A DNA stretch of 64,000 nt from Bacillus sp. B15-48. Lineage in GTDB: Bacteria > Bacillota > Bacilli > Bacillales > Cytobacillaceae. Below the pieces are notes generated by a model. The model was given only the letters and a program-made list of their open reading frames with translations, did not search any database and was not told the origin of the DNA. The number at the start of each line of letters is the position of its first letter. Position 1 is the first letter of the stretch. Both the position numbers and the translations under genes were made by a program. Where the stretch lies: contig NZ_WOFU01000001.1 in NCBI RefSeq assembly GCF_016879755.1, forward strand, positions 372,001 to 436,000, written 5' to 3'. Shown piece after piece: positions 38,395-46,454 of the stretch.

Positions 38395-39540
38395 TCACAC
38401 TGAGTTGCACTCAGCAGAGATTCCTTTAATTAAGAGAGCGATATTTCTAGCTTGGTTGTAAAGGAGAATTTCGGCATTGTCCATGCATTCTTCCAATGTC
38501 ATTGGGCCTGTAGCTATCGAGTGACAACTCATGAAATGATCATATAACGCTTCATATCCTTTTCCTAAACTGCCTGATAAAAGGATTGTTTTCACACCAT
38601 GCTCATTGCCCATATTGGCGATAAAGGCAGGAACTTTTCCAAATAATGTTTGGTAATCACTTTGACCTTCGCCCGTTATGACAAAATCAGCATGAATGAT
38701 TTTTTCTTGTAACTTTGTTGCATCGGCGACAATTTTTGATCCAGATTGCAGGTTCCCACTCAACACGAGAAAGGCGAAACCTAGACCACCTGCGGCACCT
38801 GCACCTTCTTGCTGTTTCAATTCAGTCCCTAGCTGCTGTTCGATTAAGCTTCCATATGCATCCATCGCTTGATCAAAGCCTTCAAGCTGGTCTGCGGCAA
38901 TCCCTTTTTGCGGACCGAAAACGTAAGTTGCCCCCTTCTGTCCGGTTAAAGGGTTGGTGACATCACTTGCAATTGTAAATTTACATTTACTCAATAAAGG
39001 GTGTAAATCGCCTAATTCAACACGTTTTACTTTAAAGAGCGAACCTCCAACTGGCGGTAATAGCTGATTATTTTCATCGAATAATTTTGCTCCTAGGGCT
39101 TGAAGCATTCCAAGTCCCCCATCATTTGTTGAGCTTCCGCCAAGTCCAACGATAAATTCACGGTACCCTGCTTCCATTGCATTCCGAATGACCTCGCCAA
39201 TTCCAAACGTCGTCGTTTTCATTGGGTCTCGCTGATCAGGGGGTACCATTGGTAACCCAGAAATAGCGGCAATTTCTATGACAGCGGTTTTCTCGTCTCC
39301 TAGGACACCATATTCTGTTTCCACTTGGTGACATAAAGGGCCGGTAGCTGTTGATGGAAAGCGCTTTCCATTTGTTGCAAAAATAAGTGTTTCTAGCGTC
39401 CCCTCGCCTCCATCAGCCATTGGAATAATTTCTAATTCGACTTCTGGCAGTTCTTTTAGAAAGGCATCTCTTATAATCGTCCCAACTTTCAATGCTGTTA
39501 GACTACCTTTAAAGGAGTCAGGTGCTATAACGATTTTCAT
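38395..39540 (-). CDS. garK: Glycerate kinase GarK
   Basis: A 381-residue glycerate 2-kinase of the GarK/GlxK family: starts MKIVIAPDSFKGSLTALKVG, with MADGGEGTLETL near residue 42, VGLGGSSTNDGGLGML near 147 and VITGEGQSDYQT near 285. It phosphorylates glycerate, the GarR product, for entry into glycolysis. It is full length and lies between cdaR and tctC. Its presence marks the tartronate-semialdehyde branch. Confidence 0.93.
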   Translation of the reverse strand: MKIVIAPDSFKGSLTALKVGTIIRDAFLKELPEVELEIIPMADGGEGTLETLIFATNGKRFPSTATGPLCHQVETEYGVLGDEKTAVIEIAAISGLPMVPPDQRDPMKTTTFGIGEVIRNAMEAGYREFIVGLGGSSTNDGGLGMLQALGAKLFDENNQLLPPVGGSLFKVKRVELGDLHPLLSKCKFTIASDVTNPLTGQKGATYVFGPQKGIAADQLEGFDQAMDAYGSLIEQQLGTELKQQEGAGAAGGLGFAFLVLSGNLQSGSKIVADATKLQEKIIHADFVITGEGQSDYQTLFGKVPAFIANMGNEHGVKTILLSGSLGKGYEALYDHFMSCHSIATGPMTLEECMDNAEILLYNQARNIALLIKGISAECNSV

Positions 39541-39673
39541 TGTCCCACCTTTTTCTAAGATTTAATGGATTACACTTATATTAAACTATAATTAAGGGGA
39601 CATATCTTCGGTGCGTTACCTAAACTTTTGGATTGATTTTCCGATAAAATTAGGCATCTGCACTATTTAACTT

Positions 39674-40816
39674 TTACACTATTAATTTCTTAATAACGAT
39701 GATAAACCGTAGGATCATGGCATCATGGAAACTTTTCGGATCCAACCCTGTTTGTTTTGCAATGTTATCAAGCCGATAAAGCAACGTATTTCGGTGGATA
39801 TGAAGGCTTTCCGCCGTACATTTCATATTTAAATCACAATCAAATAATGCTTGTAATGTTTGAATTTGTTCATCATTAAGAGGCGTTTTTTCAGAAACAT
39901 ATTGTGCATAAAATCTTGTTAATCCATCGATTGGTACTTGATGAAGCAGATTGATAAACCCCCAACTCGAATTATGGGCAATATGCTCTTTACACGGGAA
40001 TTTGTCTAGCAATTGCAAACTATCACGGGCTTCAAAATACGATTTGCGATAGCCTTCAATACCGTGATAAGAATGACCAATACTAATGTCGACCGGCAAT
40101 TTATGACTAGCAAAGAAACCTTTAATGGATTGAGCAATCGACAAGTAATTCTCTTGCATATAGGGGACGCCTATTAAACAGTGAACATCATCAACAAAGG
40201 CTGAAAAGGCGATTTTTGGAATAAACGATCTTATTTGGTTCAACCAATTATCTTTCTTTTTACGAATATGGATCATATCACTTGTCTTTTTTGACTTCCA
40301 ATCCGGAAAGCGAATAAGGAAAACAGATGTTTCTTGGTCGAAATTTATGTTCAAATAATGTTTTCCATCGGCAATCAGTTTCGTGCGATTTAAATCAGAA
40401 GGATGAATCAGGTCCAATACCCAGTTCTCCATAATTTTATTTTCATATTGAAGTCGATTAAATAATTCCATTTCTTGAATCATCACTTCAACGGTCACTT
40501 TTAAAATTTGTGCAAAGCGGAGGGTTTCATCAGGGTCTCCGGTTACTCCAATCACACCAATAATCAAATTTTGGTTTTCAACCGGTAAGTTGACACCCGG
40601 CTTTGAACCGTAAAACTTCTTTTCATCACCAGAATAAATGATGATTGGTGTTTTTTTCTCAATGACCTGCAATGCCCCTTGATGAATTTGATGCATCCTG
40701 TTAGGGTCAGTACTGGCGACAATGACGCCTTCCTCATCCATAATATTGATATTGTAATTGACCAACGCTTTCAGTTTTAAAATAATCGGATGTGCTAATT
40801 CAGAGGTTATTTTCAT
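39674..40816 (-). CDS. cdaR: CdaR sugar-diacid regulator
   Basis: A 380-residue CdaR protein: sugar-diacid-recognition domain (about 5-135; YNINIMDEEGVIVASTDPNR, GVIGVTGDPDE), a GGDEF-like middle, and a C-terminal PucR helix-turn-helix (about 325-370; NMKCTAESLHIHRNTLLYRL). CdaR activates glucarate/galactarate/glycerate genes in E. coli; here it heads the aldarate unit. I use ATG 40816, preceded by AAAGGGTGA, instead of the in-frame GTG nine bases upstream. It is paralogous to the regulator at 9098-10198. Confidence 0.88.
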   Translation of the reverse strand: MKITSELAHPIILKLKALVNYNINIMDEEGVIVASTDPNRMHQIHQGALQVIEKKTPIIIYSGDEKKFYGSKPGVNLPVENQNLIIGVIGVTGDPDETLRFAQILKVTVEVMIQEMELFNRLQYENKIMENWVLDLIHPSDLNRTKLIADGKHYLNINFDQETSVFLIRFPDWKSKKTSDMIHIRKKKDNWLNQIRSFIPKIAFSAFVDDVHCLIGVPYMQENYLSIAQSIKGFFASHKLPVDISIGHSYHGIEGYRKSYFEARDSLQLLDKFPCKEHIAHNSSWGFINLLHQVPIDGLTRFYAQYVSEKTPLNDEQIQTLQALFDCDLNMKCTAESLHIHRNTLLYRLDNIAKQTGLDPKSFHDAMILRFIIVIKKLIV

Positions 40817-40928
40817 CTCTATCACCCTTTAAGATTAGATAAACACACATAAAATCATATCTTAAATACAGTGCTAAACTTCTTTTCATCTGTTAACGTT
40901 TTAGGACAATTTTGCTTGAGAACAATCA

Positions 40929-41250
40929 GTCCGAAACTGTTACGCTTTCAGACAATTTCCACACTTTTCTTGCTAAACCTGTCTGAATCGGTGCTGCTTT
41001 CGGACAACTTCCATACTTTTCCTGCGCAACCTGTCTGAATCGGCACCGCTTTCGGACAACATCCATACTTTTCTTGCTAAACCTGTCTGAATAGGCGCTG
41101 CTTTCAGACAACTTCCATACTTTTCTTGCGCAACCTGTCTGAATCGGCACTGCTTTCGGACAACCTCCATACTTTTCTTGCGCAACCTGTCTGAATCGGC
41201 ACTGCTTCCGGACAACTTCCACACTTTTCCTGCTAAACTTGTCCGAATCA
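40929..41250 (+). repeat. 52-bp tandem repeat array with internal palindrome
   Basis: Part of the 596-nt gap upstream of cdaR. GTCTGAA or GTCCGAA recurs at 40929, 40981, 41033, 41085, 41137, 41189 and 41241, exactly 52 bp each time: six full units. In each, GTCTGAA pairs with TTCGGAC or TTCAGAC across a 10-nt loop. Between them runs a constant segment of the type CTTCCATACTTTTCTTGC. The minus strand is open in two frames over the array, but a 52-bp period shifts frame each unit, so I do not treat it as coding. Confidence 0.9.
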
Positions 41251-41267
41251 CGCACCCCTTTCCTTAA

Positions 41268-41319
41268 CGTAAAAAAGCCACAACGAGCAAAATGGTTTTT
41301 GCTTGTTGTGGCTTTTTTC
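41268..41319. terminator. Terminator of the Na/Pi transporter gene
   Basis: A very strong hairpin: AAAAAAGCCACAAC-GAGCAAA pairs with TTTGCT-TGTTGTGGCTTTTTT. It follows the minus-strand gene at 41413 and is symmetrical enough to work in both directions. Confidence 0.88.
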
Positions 41320-41412
41320 AAACAACTGGAAGATAACAAACCGATTGTTACCGAACTGTGGCATCACTCGACAAAACCTAATGCGGACTCCCTTTCCTTT
41401 CGCATTTTCAAG

Positions 41413-42969
41413 TTATTTCACATATTCTGCCATGCGGGCAATCGTTCTCCAATAATGATAGGCTAAGCGATCGACCCATAATAAGGCTTCGACTTTTTCG
41501 ACGGAAGTTTCTAATTCGGTTTCATTTTTAACCGAACGTTCAAAATATCGGTGGCGGCGCTCCCGTCTCTCATCAGCAATTGTCGCCGAAGTTTCCGCTA
41601 ATGAAGACGCAAACTCAACTATCTTCTCTTCATGTCCCATACTTGATTCGTTGTGGAGCAGTACCCCGTACCATTCACTTATTAATTTCTCCTGAAGTTG
41701 AACCGCCTTTTCTTTTTGTTCGTCTTTTAACACTCTCGTTAAACGTTCAATATGATCTAGCGCATGGACAACGGCTAAATGTTTATGATGGAGTTCCGGA
41801 TTCGTTGATTGAATCGAATCTAAAAACCGCCTCGTGGTCGCAATCGCTTCTTCTACGTGCAGAATTTTCTGTTCGTAAATTCCATTCGCTCTCTTCGTCT
41901 CCATTAAGAGAACAATCGCCCCAGATAATTCCCTCATCATCTTTACTAATGTTTTATATGCCGCATCAATTGCAACGGACGGAACAGTTGCAACATTCGG
42001 GTCTAAATAACTAGTTAAGGCATTTCCTTTGTCTGGAACCATTTTTAAAACAAGATTGGCAAACGGGCGTAAAAACGGAAGGAATAGAAGTGCGCCGATT
42101 ATTTTAAATAACGTATGAAAAATCGCGATACCGAGCGTCGCATCAAATTCTCCATTTAAAGACGTACCAATCGTCACTGTTAATGTTAAAAGCAAGGGCG
42201 CAATTAGGAAAGCGATGCCGCCAGTTATTATGTTGAAAACGACATGAGTTAAGGCGGTTCGCTTCGCTGGGATCGAGGCACCAATCGCGGCCAGCACCGC
42301 AGTTACCGTCGTGCCGATAGTTTGACCAATGACAAGAAAGGCTGTCTGTTCAAAGCCAATCGCACCTGCATGAAGCATCGTTAATGTTGTCGCAATCGCC
42401 GCACTCGATGACTGCATCACGACCGTCATCACCAGCCCAATTAAAATCAATAAAAGTTTATGGGGAAACGTTTCGCCTGAAATTGAGTTAAACATAAACA
42501 TATTTTCTAAACCATTCATTCCTGCTTGTAAAAACTCGATTCCGAGAAACAACAGACCAAAACCTGCCACGACCGTTCCATACGGTTTATACCGCCCAGG
42601 AGCAAACGTCAATAAAATGCCGCCACCTATGAACGGCAGGGACATCGCCTGAAGATCGACTTTAAACCCAATTAATGAGACAATCCAACTAGTACTCGTG
42701 GTGCCGATATTTGCACCAATTATTACTCCAATCGATTGCATAAAAGTGAGCAAACCAGCACTAACGAAACCAATCGTAAGAATGGTCGTCGCACTCGATG
42801 ATTGGATTAACGCTGTAATAAGCGCTCCCGAAAGAATACTTCTTACCCTTCCCCCTGTAAAGCGGTTAAGCCATTTTTTCAGCAGTCCACCAGCAAGCTC
42901 CTTTAAGCCATCAGTGAGCATATTCATCCCTAATAAAAATAACCCGATCCCACCAATCACATGAAGCAA
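41413..42969 (-). CDS. Na+/phosphate cotransporter (NptA/YjbB type) with PhoU-like tail
   Basis: A 518-residue protein with two Na/Pi-cotransporter repeats (ALIQSSSATTILTIGFVSAG near residue 48, TVVMQSSSAAIATTLTML near 180; the QSSSA motif is diagnostic) and a C-terminal PhoU-like helical domain (about 320-510). It should import phosphate with sodium. I chose TTG 42969 because GGGGGTGAG precedes it by seven bases; ORF extension to 43011 is possible. It stands alone with a strong terminator. Confidence 0.85.
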   Translation of the reverse strand: MLHVIGGIGLFLLGMNMLTDGLKELAGGLLKKWLNRFTGGRVRSILSGALITALIQSSSATTILTIGFVSAGLLTFMQSIGVIIGANIGTTSTSWIVSLIGFKVDLQAMSLPFIGGGILLTFAPGRYKPYGTVVAGFGLLFLGIEFLQAGMNGLENMFMFNSISGETFPHKLLLILIGLVMTVVMQSSSAAIATTLTMLHAGAIGFEQTAFLVIGQTIGTTVTAVLAAIGASIPAKRTALTHVVFNIITGGIAFLIAPLLLTLTVTIGTSLNGEFDATLGIAIFHTLFKIIGALLFLPFLRPFANLVLKMVPDKGNALTSYLDPNVATVPSVAIDAAYKTLVKMMRELSGAIVLLMETKRANGIYEQKILHVEEAIATTRRFLDSIQSTNPELHHKHLAVVHALDHIERLTRVLKDEQKEKAVQLQEKLISEWYGVLLHNESSMGHEEKIVEFASSLAETSATIADERRERRHRYFERSVKNETELETSVEKVEALLWVDRLAYHYWRTIARMAEYVK

Positions 42970-43075
42970 GCTCTCACCCCCAATCTTCTTAACTATCGTT
43001 ATGGCGCGCATCTATGTTTCTATGTTTTTTATTCAAAAGTGAATAGATTTCATACTCTTATTTTATCGCGGATTC

Positions 43076-43207
43076 ACCGACAGTCATACCCCTCACTACA
43101 AGAATAAACCTGCGTACGACGAACAGGCGAACGCATTAAAAAACCGCTTTAATCGGAACTTTGAAGCACTTGAAAAATCGGACCGAGAAGCAAAAGAGCT
43201 CTTCTAA
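43076..43207 (+). pseudogene. pckA: 3' remnant of phosphoenolpyruvate carboxykinase gene (pckA)
   Basis: On the + strand a frame ends in TAA at 43205-43207 after residues HYKNKPAYDEQANALKNRF and NRNFEALEKSDREAKELF. This resembles the extreme C-terminus of ATP-type PckA (consensus of the kind W-x-D-K-x-x-Y-D-x-Q-A, then L-x-x-x-F-x-x-N-F). The rest of the gene and any start are missing. It lies between two minus-strand genes. I read it as a relic of a rearrangement; recognition is by motif only. Confidence 0.55.
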
Positions 43208-43234
43208 CTCGAGAAGCAGCACCTACCGATTCGA

Positions 43235-44056
43235 TTACATTCGAGGCGTAGGTGCAGCTAACCGTTCACTCGCTTCTAACAGTTGTTCACATTTCTCGAT
43301 AAGTTCGATGATTTCCTTCCAAGTCATGTCGATTCCTAATGCATTGGAATGGGCAATTTTATCGCGCAAATCTCTTAAATCATTTGAGATGCGTTTCCAT
43401 TCCTTATTGGACGGAAGTTGAAAATGCTCTTTTAAAAACGGATCTTTCTTGATAATTTGTAATTTATCACTAATTTGCAAGCATTCGACAAGGTTGATGT
43501 CCTCATCCTTTGCTTTTCTTTCTTCCAACAAGTTCATCGCTTTCTCAACTCGACTTTCACTTATGAAGCTTTGCCAACCATTATTAGGAATTCGCTGATG
43601 AATGAGTTCCCCTAAATTCATTTCCAATAAAGTAATATAGCCAAAGATTAGGATGCGAACAGGCGGCTTCTGTAAATCTGCAGCGGTCACTAACTGCGTT
43701 ACTTCATTCTTTTCTAATACAAATATTCGTTTGCGATCCTTAAAAATATGTAAAAATTCAATTAGTGGCGTTGAGTGAGCAATAATGTCCCGCGTTTGAA
43801 TTGGCGTCACATAGTCACGGATCGTACCGCTTTGCAATTTCCCCTTTTCAACATACCCAATCACATGGTTTTCTTCTATAACGCCAATCAAATCATAATT
43901 TCTCGCCGTTAACTCCCGCTTGATCTCCTCCACCGAATCATTGATTTCACAAACGAGCAGCTCTTCAGCAATTGAATCCACCGTTAGATTTGTTTCATAT
44001 ATCGTTTTAAGCGTTTGATATTTACTCTTTCTGCTTACTGGCTCGACCCTTTTCAT
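43235..44056 (-). CDS. CBS-domain protein of unknown role
   Basis: A 273-residue protein. A CBS-pair-like region lies at about 40-140 (AEELLVCEINDSVEEIKREL, DLIGVIEENHVIGYVEKGKL, LQKPPVRILIFGYITLLEMN follows) and the C-terminal half is helical (DKIAHSNALGIDMTWKEIIE), suggestive of a HEPN-like or other helical bundle, but I cannot name it. I use ATG 44056, preceded by AAAAGGAGAT; the in-frame TTG 24 nt upstream is inside noncoding sequence. A hairpin GCACCTAC/GTAGGTGC overlaps its 3' end. Confidence 0.7.
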   Translation of the reverse strand: MKRVEPVSRKSKYQTLKTIYETNLTVDSIAEELLVCEINDSVEEIKRELTARNYDLIGVIEENHVIGYVEKGKLQSGTIRDYVTPIQTRDIIAHSTPLIEFLHIFKDRKRIFVLEKNEVTQLVTAADLQKPPVRILIFGYITLLEMNLGELIHQRIPNNGWQSFISESRVEKAMNLLEERKAKDEDINLVECLQISDKLQIIKKDPFLKEHFQLPSNKEWKRISNDLRDLRDKIAHSNALGIDMTWKEIIELIEKCEQLLEASERLAAPTPRM

Positions 44057-44246
44057 TCTGTATCTCCTTTTAAACGACAAGATTGTTCATCTATATATAA
44101 GGTTAATCAATCTTTCCTCAATGTCAAACAACCTCAGCTGGAAAAGAGCTGAACTGTTGTGTTAGTTGCCCTAATTTTACCATCCAATTTACGATACCTA
44201 TTATGCTAAAATAAATTCTATTAAATGATAGATTCGGGGGGATTCG

Positions 44247-44312
44247 ATGAAAAAGGTATTGGTTATTCTCGTATCGATATGCTTATTTTCGATGTTACTC
44301 CCACCTGTGTAA
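44247..44312 (+). CDS. 21-residue hydrophobic mini-ORF
   Basis: MKKVLVILVSICLFSMLLPPV, 21 codons, with GGGGGG seven bases ahead of the ATG and its own strong terminator directly after. It has the form of a signal peptide or a small membrane peptide. It may be a true small protein, a leader, or the stump of a lost lipoprotein gene. Unrecognised. Confidence 0.4.
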   Translation: MKKVLVILVSICLFSMLLPPV

Positions 44313-44325
44313 ACGTTAATTCTAT

Positions 44326-44374
44326 AAAAGGAGAGGAATTGGCTTTTCATTACCCAATTTCTCTCCTTTTCTTG
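44326..44374 (+). terminator. Terminator after the mini-ORF
   Basis: AAAAGGAGAG-GAATTGG pairs with CCAATTT-CTCTCCTTTT, followed by CTTG. It ends a short + strand transcript before the MFS gene. Confidence 0.75.
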
Positions 44375-44475
44375 TACTCTATTCCTTCACACTTGCTGTG
44401 AACTGCTTATTAGGGGCGTAGATGCTACTAATATGCTATACTTTAGGAAGTTTTCGTTCAGTGAGGTGGATATTT

Positions 44476-45675
44476 TTGGATTTAACTAAGTCGAAAGCAG
44501 GCCCGAGGTCAGCTTATCTTTATTTGTTTATTATTGGAATTGTTCTTATTGCTTTTAATTTACGGCCTGGAATTACCTCAATTGGCCCATTAATTGGAAT
44601 GATTAAAAGGGATGTTGGTCTTACCCATTGGAGTGCTGGCTTATTAATGAGCTTGCCATTGGTTGTTTTTGCCATTATAAGCCCACTTGTTCCAAAGATT
44701 GCCGCTCGGCTGACAAATGAACGGGCGTTACTCATAGGATTAGTCGTGCTTATCATTGGAATATCCATGCGATCCATTCCTATGGCATTTTTTCTTTTCT
44801 GCGGAACGCTTTTTGTTGGAGCAGGGATTACTCTTGGCAATGTCCTATTACCAGCCGTTGTCAAAGAAAAGTTCCCACAGAAGTTCGGTTTAATGACGAG
44901 TGTTTATTCTGTATCTTTGGGCTTGATGGCATCATTAGCATCTGGGGTAAGTGTCCCATTCGCAACGAAATTAAATCTTGGGTGGCAAGGAGCCCAATTT
45001 GTCTGGGTAATTCCAGCCATTTTGGCAATTATCGTCTGGACCTTCCTTCTCAAGTCCAATCAAAAAAGTCAGCAAGTACAAATGCAAGCTGGTTTTAAGT
45101 CCCCGCAAATGTGGCGGTCCCCGCTTGCCTGGCAAGTGGCCCTCTTTTTCGGTTGCCAGTCGTTTCTATTTTACGTAACGATTTCTTGGTTGCCTGAGAT
45201 CTTGCATAGCCAAGGCATGAGTTTGGAAACAGCGGGATGGATGCTTGCCTTTACTCAAATCGTAGGCTTGCCGGCGAGTTTTATCGTTCCCGTCCTCGCT
45301 GGACGTTATCAATCGCAAGTATGGATTGCTTTCACTTTAGGGATGTGCTCGATACTCGGTTATAGCGGGCTATTATTCGGATCATCTTATCCAATTTTAA
45401 TTATCAGTATCGTCTTAATTGGGATTGTCTTGGGAGGAAGCTTTACTTTAGTGCTAAGCTATATCGGACTTCGGGCCCGAAATGGCACTCAGGCTGCCGC
45501 CTTATCCGGAATGGCCCAATCAACCGGGTACATCCTTGCTGCAATTGGTCCACTATTTATCGGATATTTATACGATTTGACGCATGTATGGACCACTCCA
45601 CTGATTGCTTTGATTGTCGTTTCATTCCTCGTCATGATTTTTAGCATGATAGCTGGACGTAATCGATATGTTTAG
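44476..45675 (+). CDS. MFS transporter, CynX/NimT family
   Basis: A 399-residue permease with twelve membrane helices and the CynX-family opening FNLRPGITSIGPLIGMI near residue 33. Homologues move cyanate or 2-nitroimidazole, and many Bacillus members are untested. I use TTG 44476, six bases after GAGGTGG; the in-frame ATG 54 nt upstream has no ribosome site. Monocistronic: a terminator follows at 45702-45729. Substrate unknown. Confidence 0.85.
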   Translation: MDLTKSKAGPRSAYLYLFIIGIVLIAFNLRPGITSIGPLIGMIKRDVGLTHWSAGLLMSLPLVVFAIISPLVPKIAARLTNERALLIGLVVLIIGISMRSIPMAFFLFCGTLFVGAGITLGNVLLPAVVKEKFPQKFGLMTSVYSVSLGLMASLASGVSVPFATKLNLGWQGAQFVWVIPAILAIIVWTFLLKSNQKSQQVQMQAGFKSPQMWRSPLAWQVALFFGCQSFLFYVTISWLPEILHSQGMSLETAGWMLAFTQIVGLPASFIVPVLAGRYQSQVWIAFTLGMCSILGYSGLLFGSSYPILIISIVLIGIVLGGSFTLVLSYIGLRARNGTQAAALSGMAQSTGYILAAIGPLFIGYLYDLTHVWTTPLIALIVVSFLVMIFSMIAGRNRYV

Positions 45676-45701
45676 GGGCGAAAGAAATTTATCACTCATT
45701 G

Positions 45702-45729
45702 AAAAAGAGTAATTGCCGGGTGCTCTTTT
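45702..45729 (+). terminator. Terminator after the MFS gene
   Basis: AAAAGAG pairs with CTCTTTT across a loop that contains TTGCCGGG. A second, independent hairpin AGCAGGGCAA/TTGCCCTGCT follows at 45744-45775. Confidence 0.65.
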
Positions 45730-45794
45730 GAGGTGTAAAAAACAGCAGGGCAACCATGTTGGAATTTGCCCTGCTCTTATCGTTAATCCTACTT

Positions 45795-46140
45795 CCCTTC
45801 TTTGACAATTAACAATAATAGACGGAAAATTTCCGCTTAATTAGTAAAAATCATTGAAAATAGCATAAATAAGCGGAGAGATTCCGTCTATTAACTTAAT
45901 AAACGTGAAACTGGGAGATTTTTATGTGCATAAGCGGAAAATGTCCCCTTATTTTCCCCGAAACGAGCTCGATTCTGCATTTAACCGGAAAATCTCCGCT
46001 TATTTTACTTTCGCTAGTTATTCAATTAAGGACAAGCCTTTTATTTAAGAGAGGGAAGATAAAAAAGCCTTTTTGGACTTCATGAAGGAAGGAACAAGAA
46101 TTGAGTTTCAATTTGAAAACAGTTTACCCTAGATTACTAG
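45795..46140 (-). repeat. CGGAAA/TTTCCG palindrome repeat, copy 2 (inverted relative to copy 1)
   Basis: Part of the 779-nt gap before the flavoenzyme gene. Palindromes of the type CGGAAAATTTCCGC begin at 45823, 45874, 45935 and 45986 (spacings 51, 61, 51), the mirror of the 51/61/52 pattern at 26205-26565. The flank (CAATTAAGGACAAGCCTT, TTCATGAAGGAAGGAAC) is shared too. The two copies are opposite in strand, 19 kb apart. Confidence 0.85.
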
Positions 46141-46292
46141 TGCTAAAATCATTGAGATTTAGTACTCTATTTATCGTTAAATTTGTTGTTTTGCACTGTT
46201 AAAGAGAAACCGTTAACCCAATGCGCAATTACTCTTTTTTTATAGATAATTTGTGACATCTCGACGCCGTAGATTTTCAATTAAGGAGTTTA

Positions 46293-46308
46293 TGTGAACA
46301 ATCTCACA
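46293..46308. promoter_or_regulatory. Fnr-box candidate upstream of the flavoenzyme gene
   Basis: TGTGA-ACAATC-TCACA matches the Bacillus Fnr/Crp consensus TGTGA-N6-TCACA exactly, with a -10-like TATAAAAT at 46337-46344 downstream and the gene start at 46455. This suggests anaerobic activation. No fnr gene is in the window. Confidence 0.55.
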
Positions 46309-46454
46309 AACCAGTAGTCTTAAGCCGAATGGAAGTTATAAAATAGAATTGTAGAAGAATACATAAAAAACGACCGATGAGTGGGTAAAAAAGAGCCACT
46401 TTACATCTTGTTTCCGTCAACATGCTCATTCATTTACAAAATGGAGGGTAACAA

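Noticed and set aside
40926-41339. Minus-strand frames of 137 and 92 codons across the 52-bp tandem array
   Set aside because: The 52-bp period is not a multiple of three, so each unit changes frame; there is no ribosome site, and the repeats give near-identical peptides in two frames. This is repeat sequence, not a gene.
26205-46140. Composite transposon bounded by the inverted repeat pair
   Set aside because: Neither copy has terminal inverted repeats, a transposase frame or target duplications that I can see, and the genes between are ordinary chromosomal functions.
46284-46316. Tiny frame of seven codons after AAGGAG before the flavoenzyme gene
   Set aside because: Too short to support; the same bases form the Fnr-box palindrome, which explains them better.
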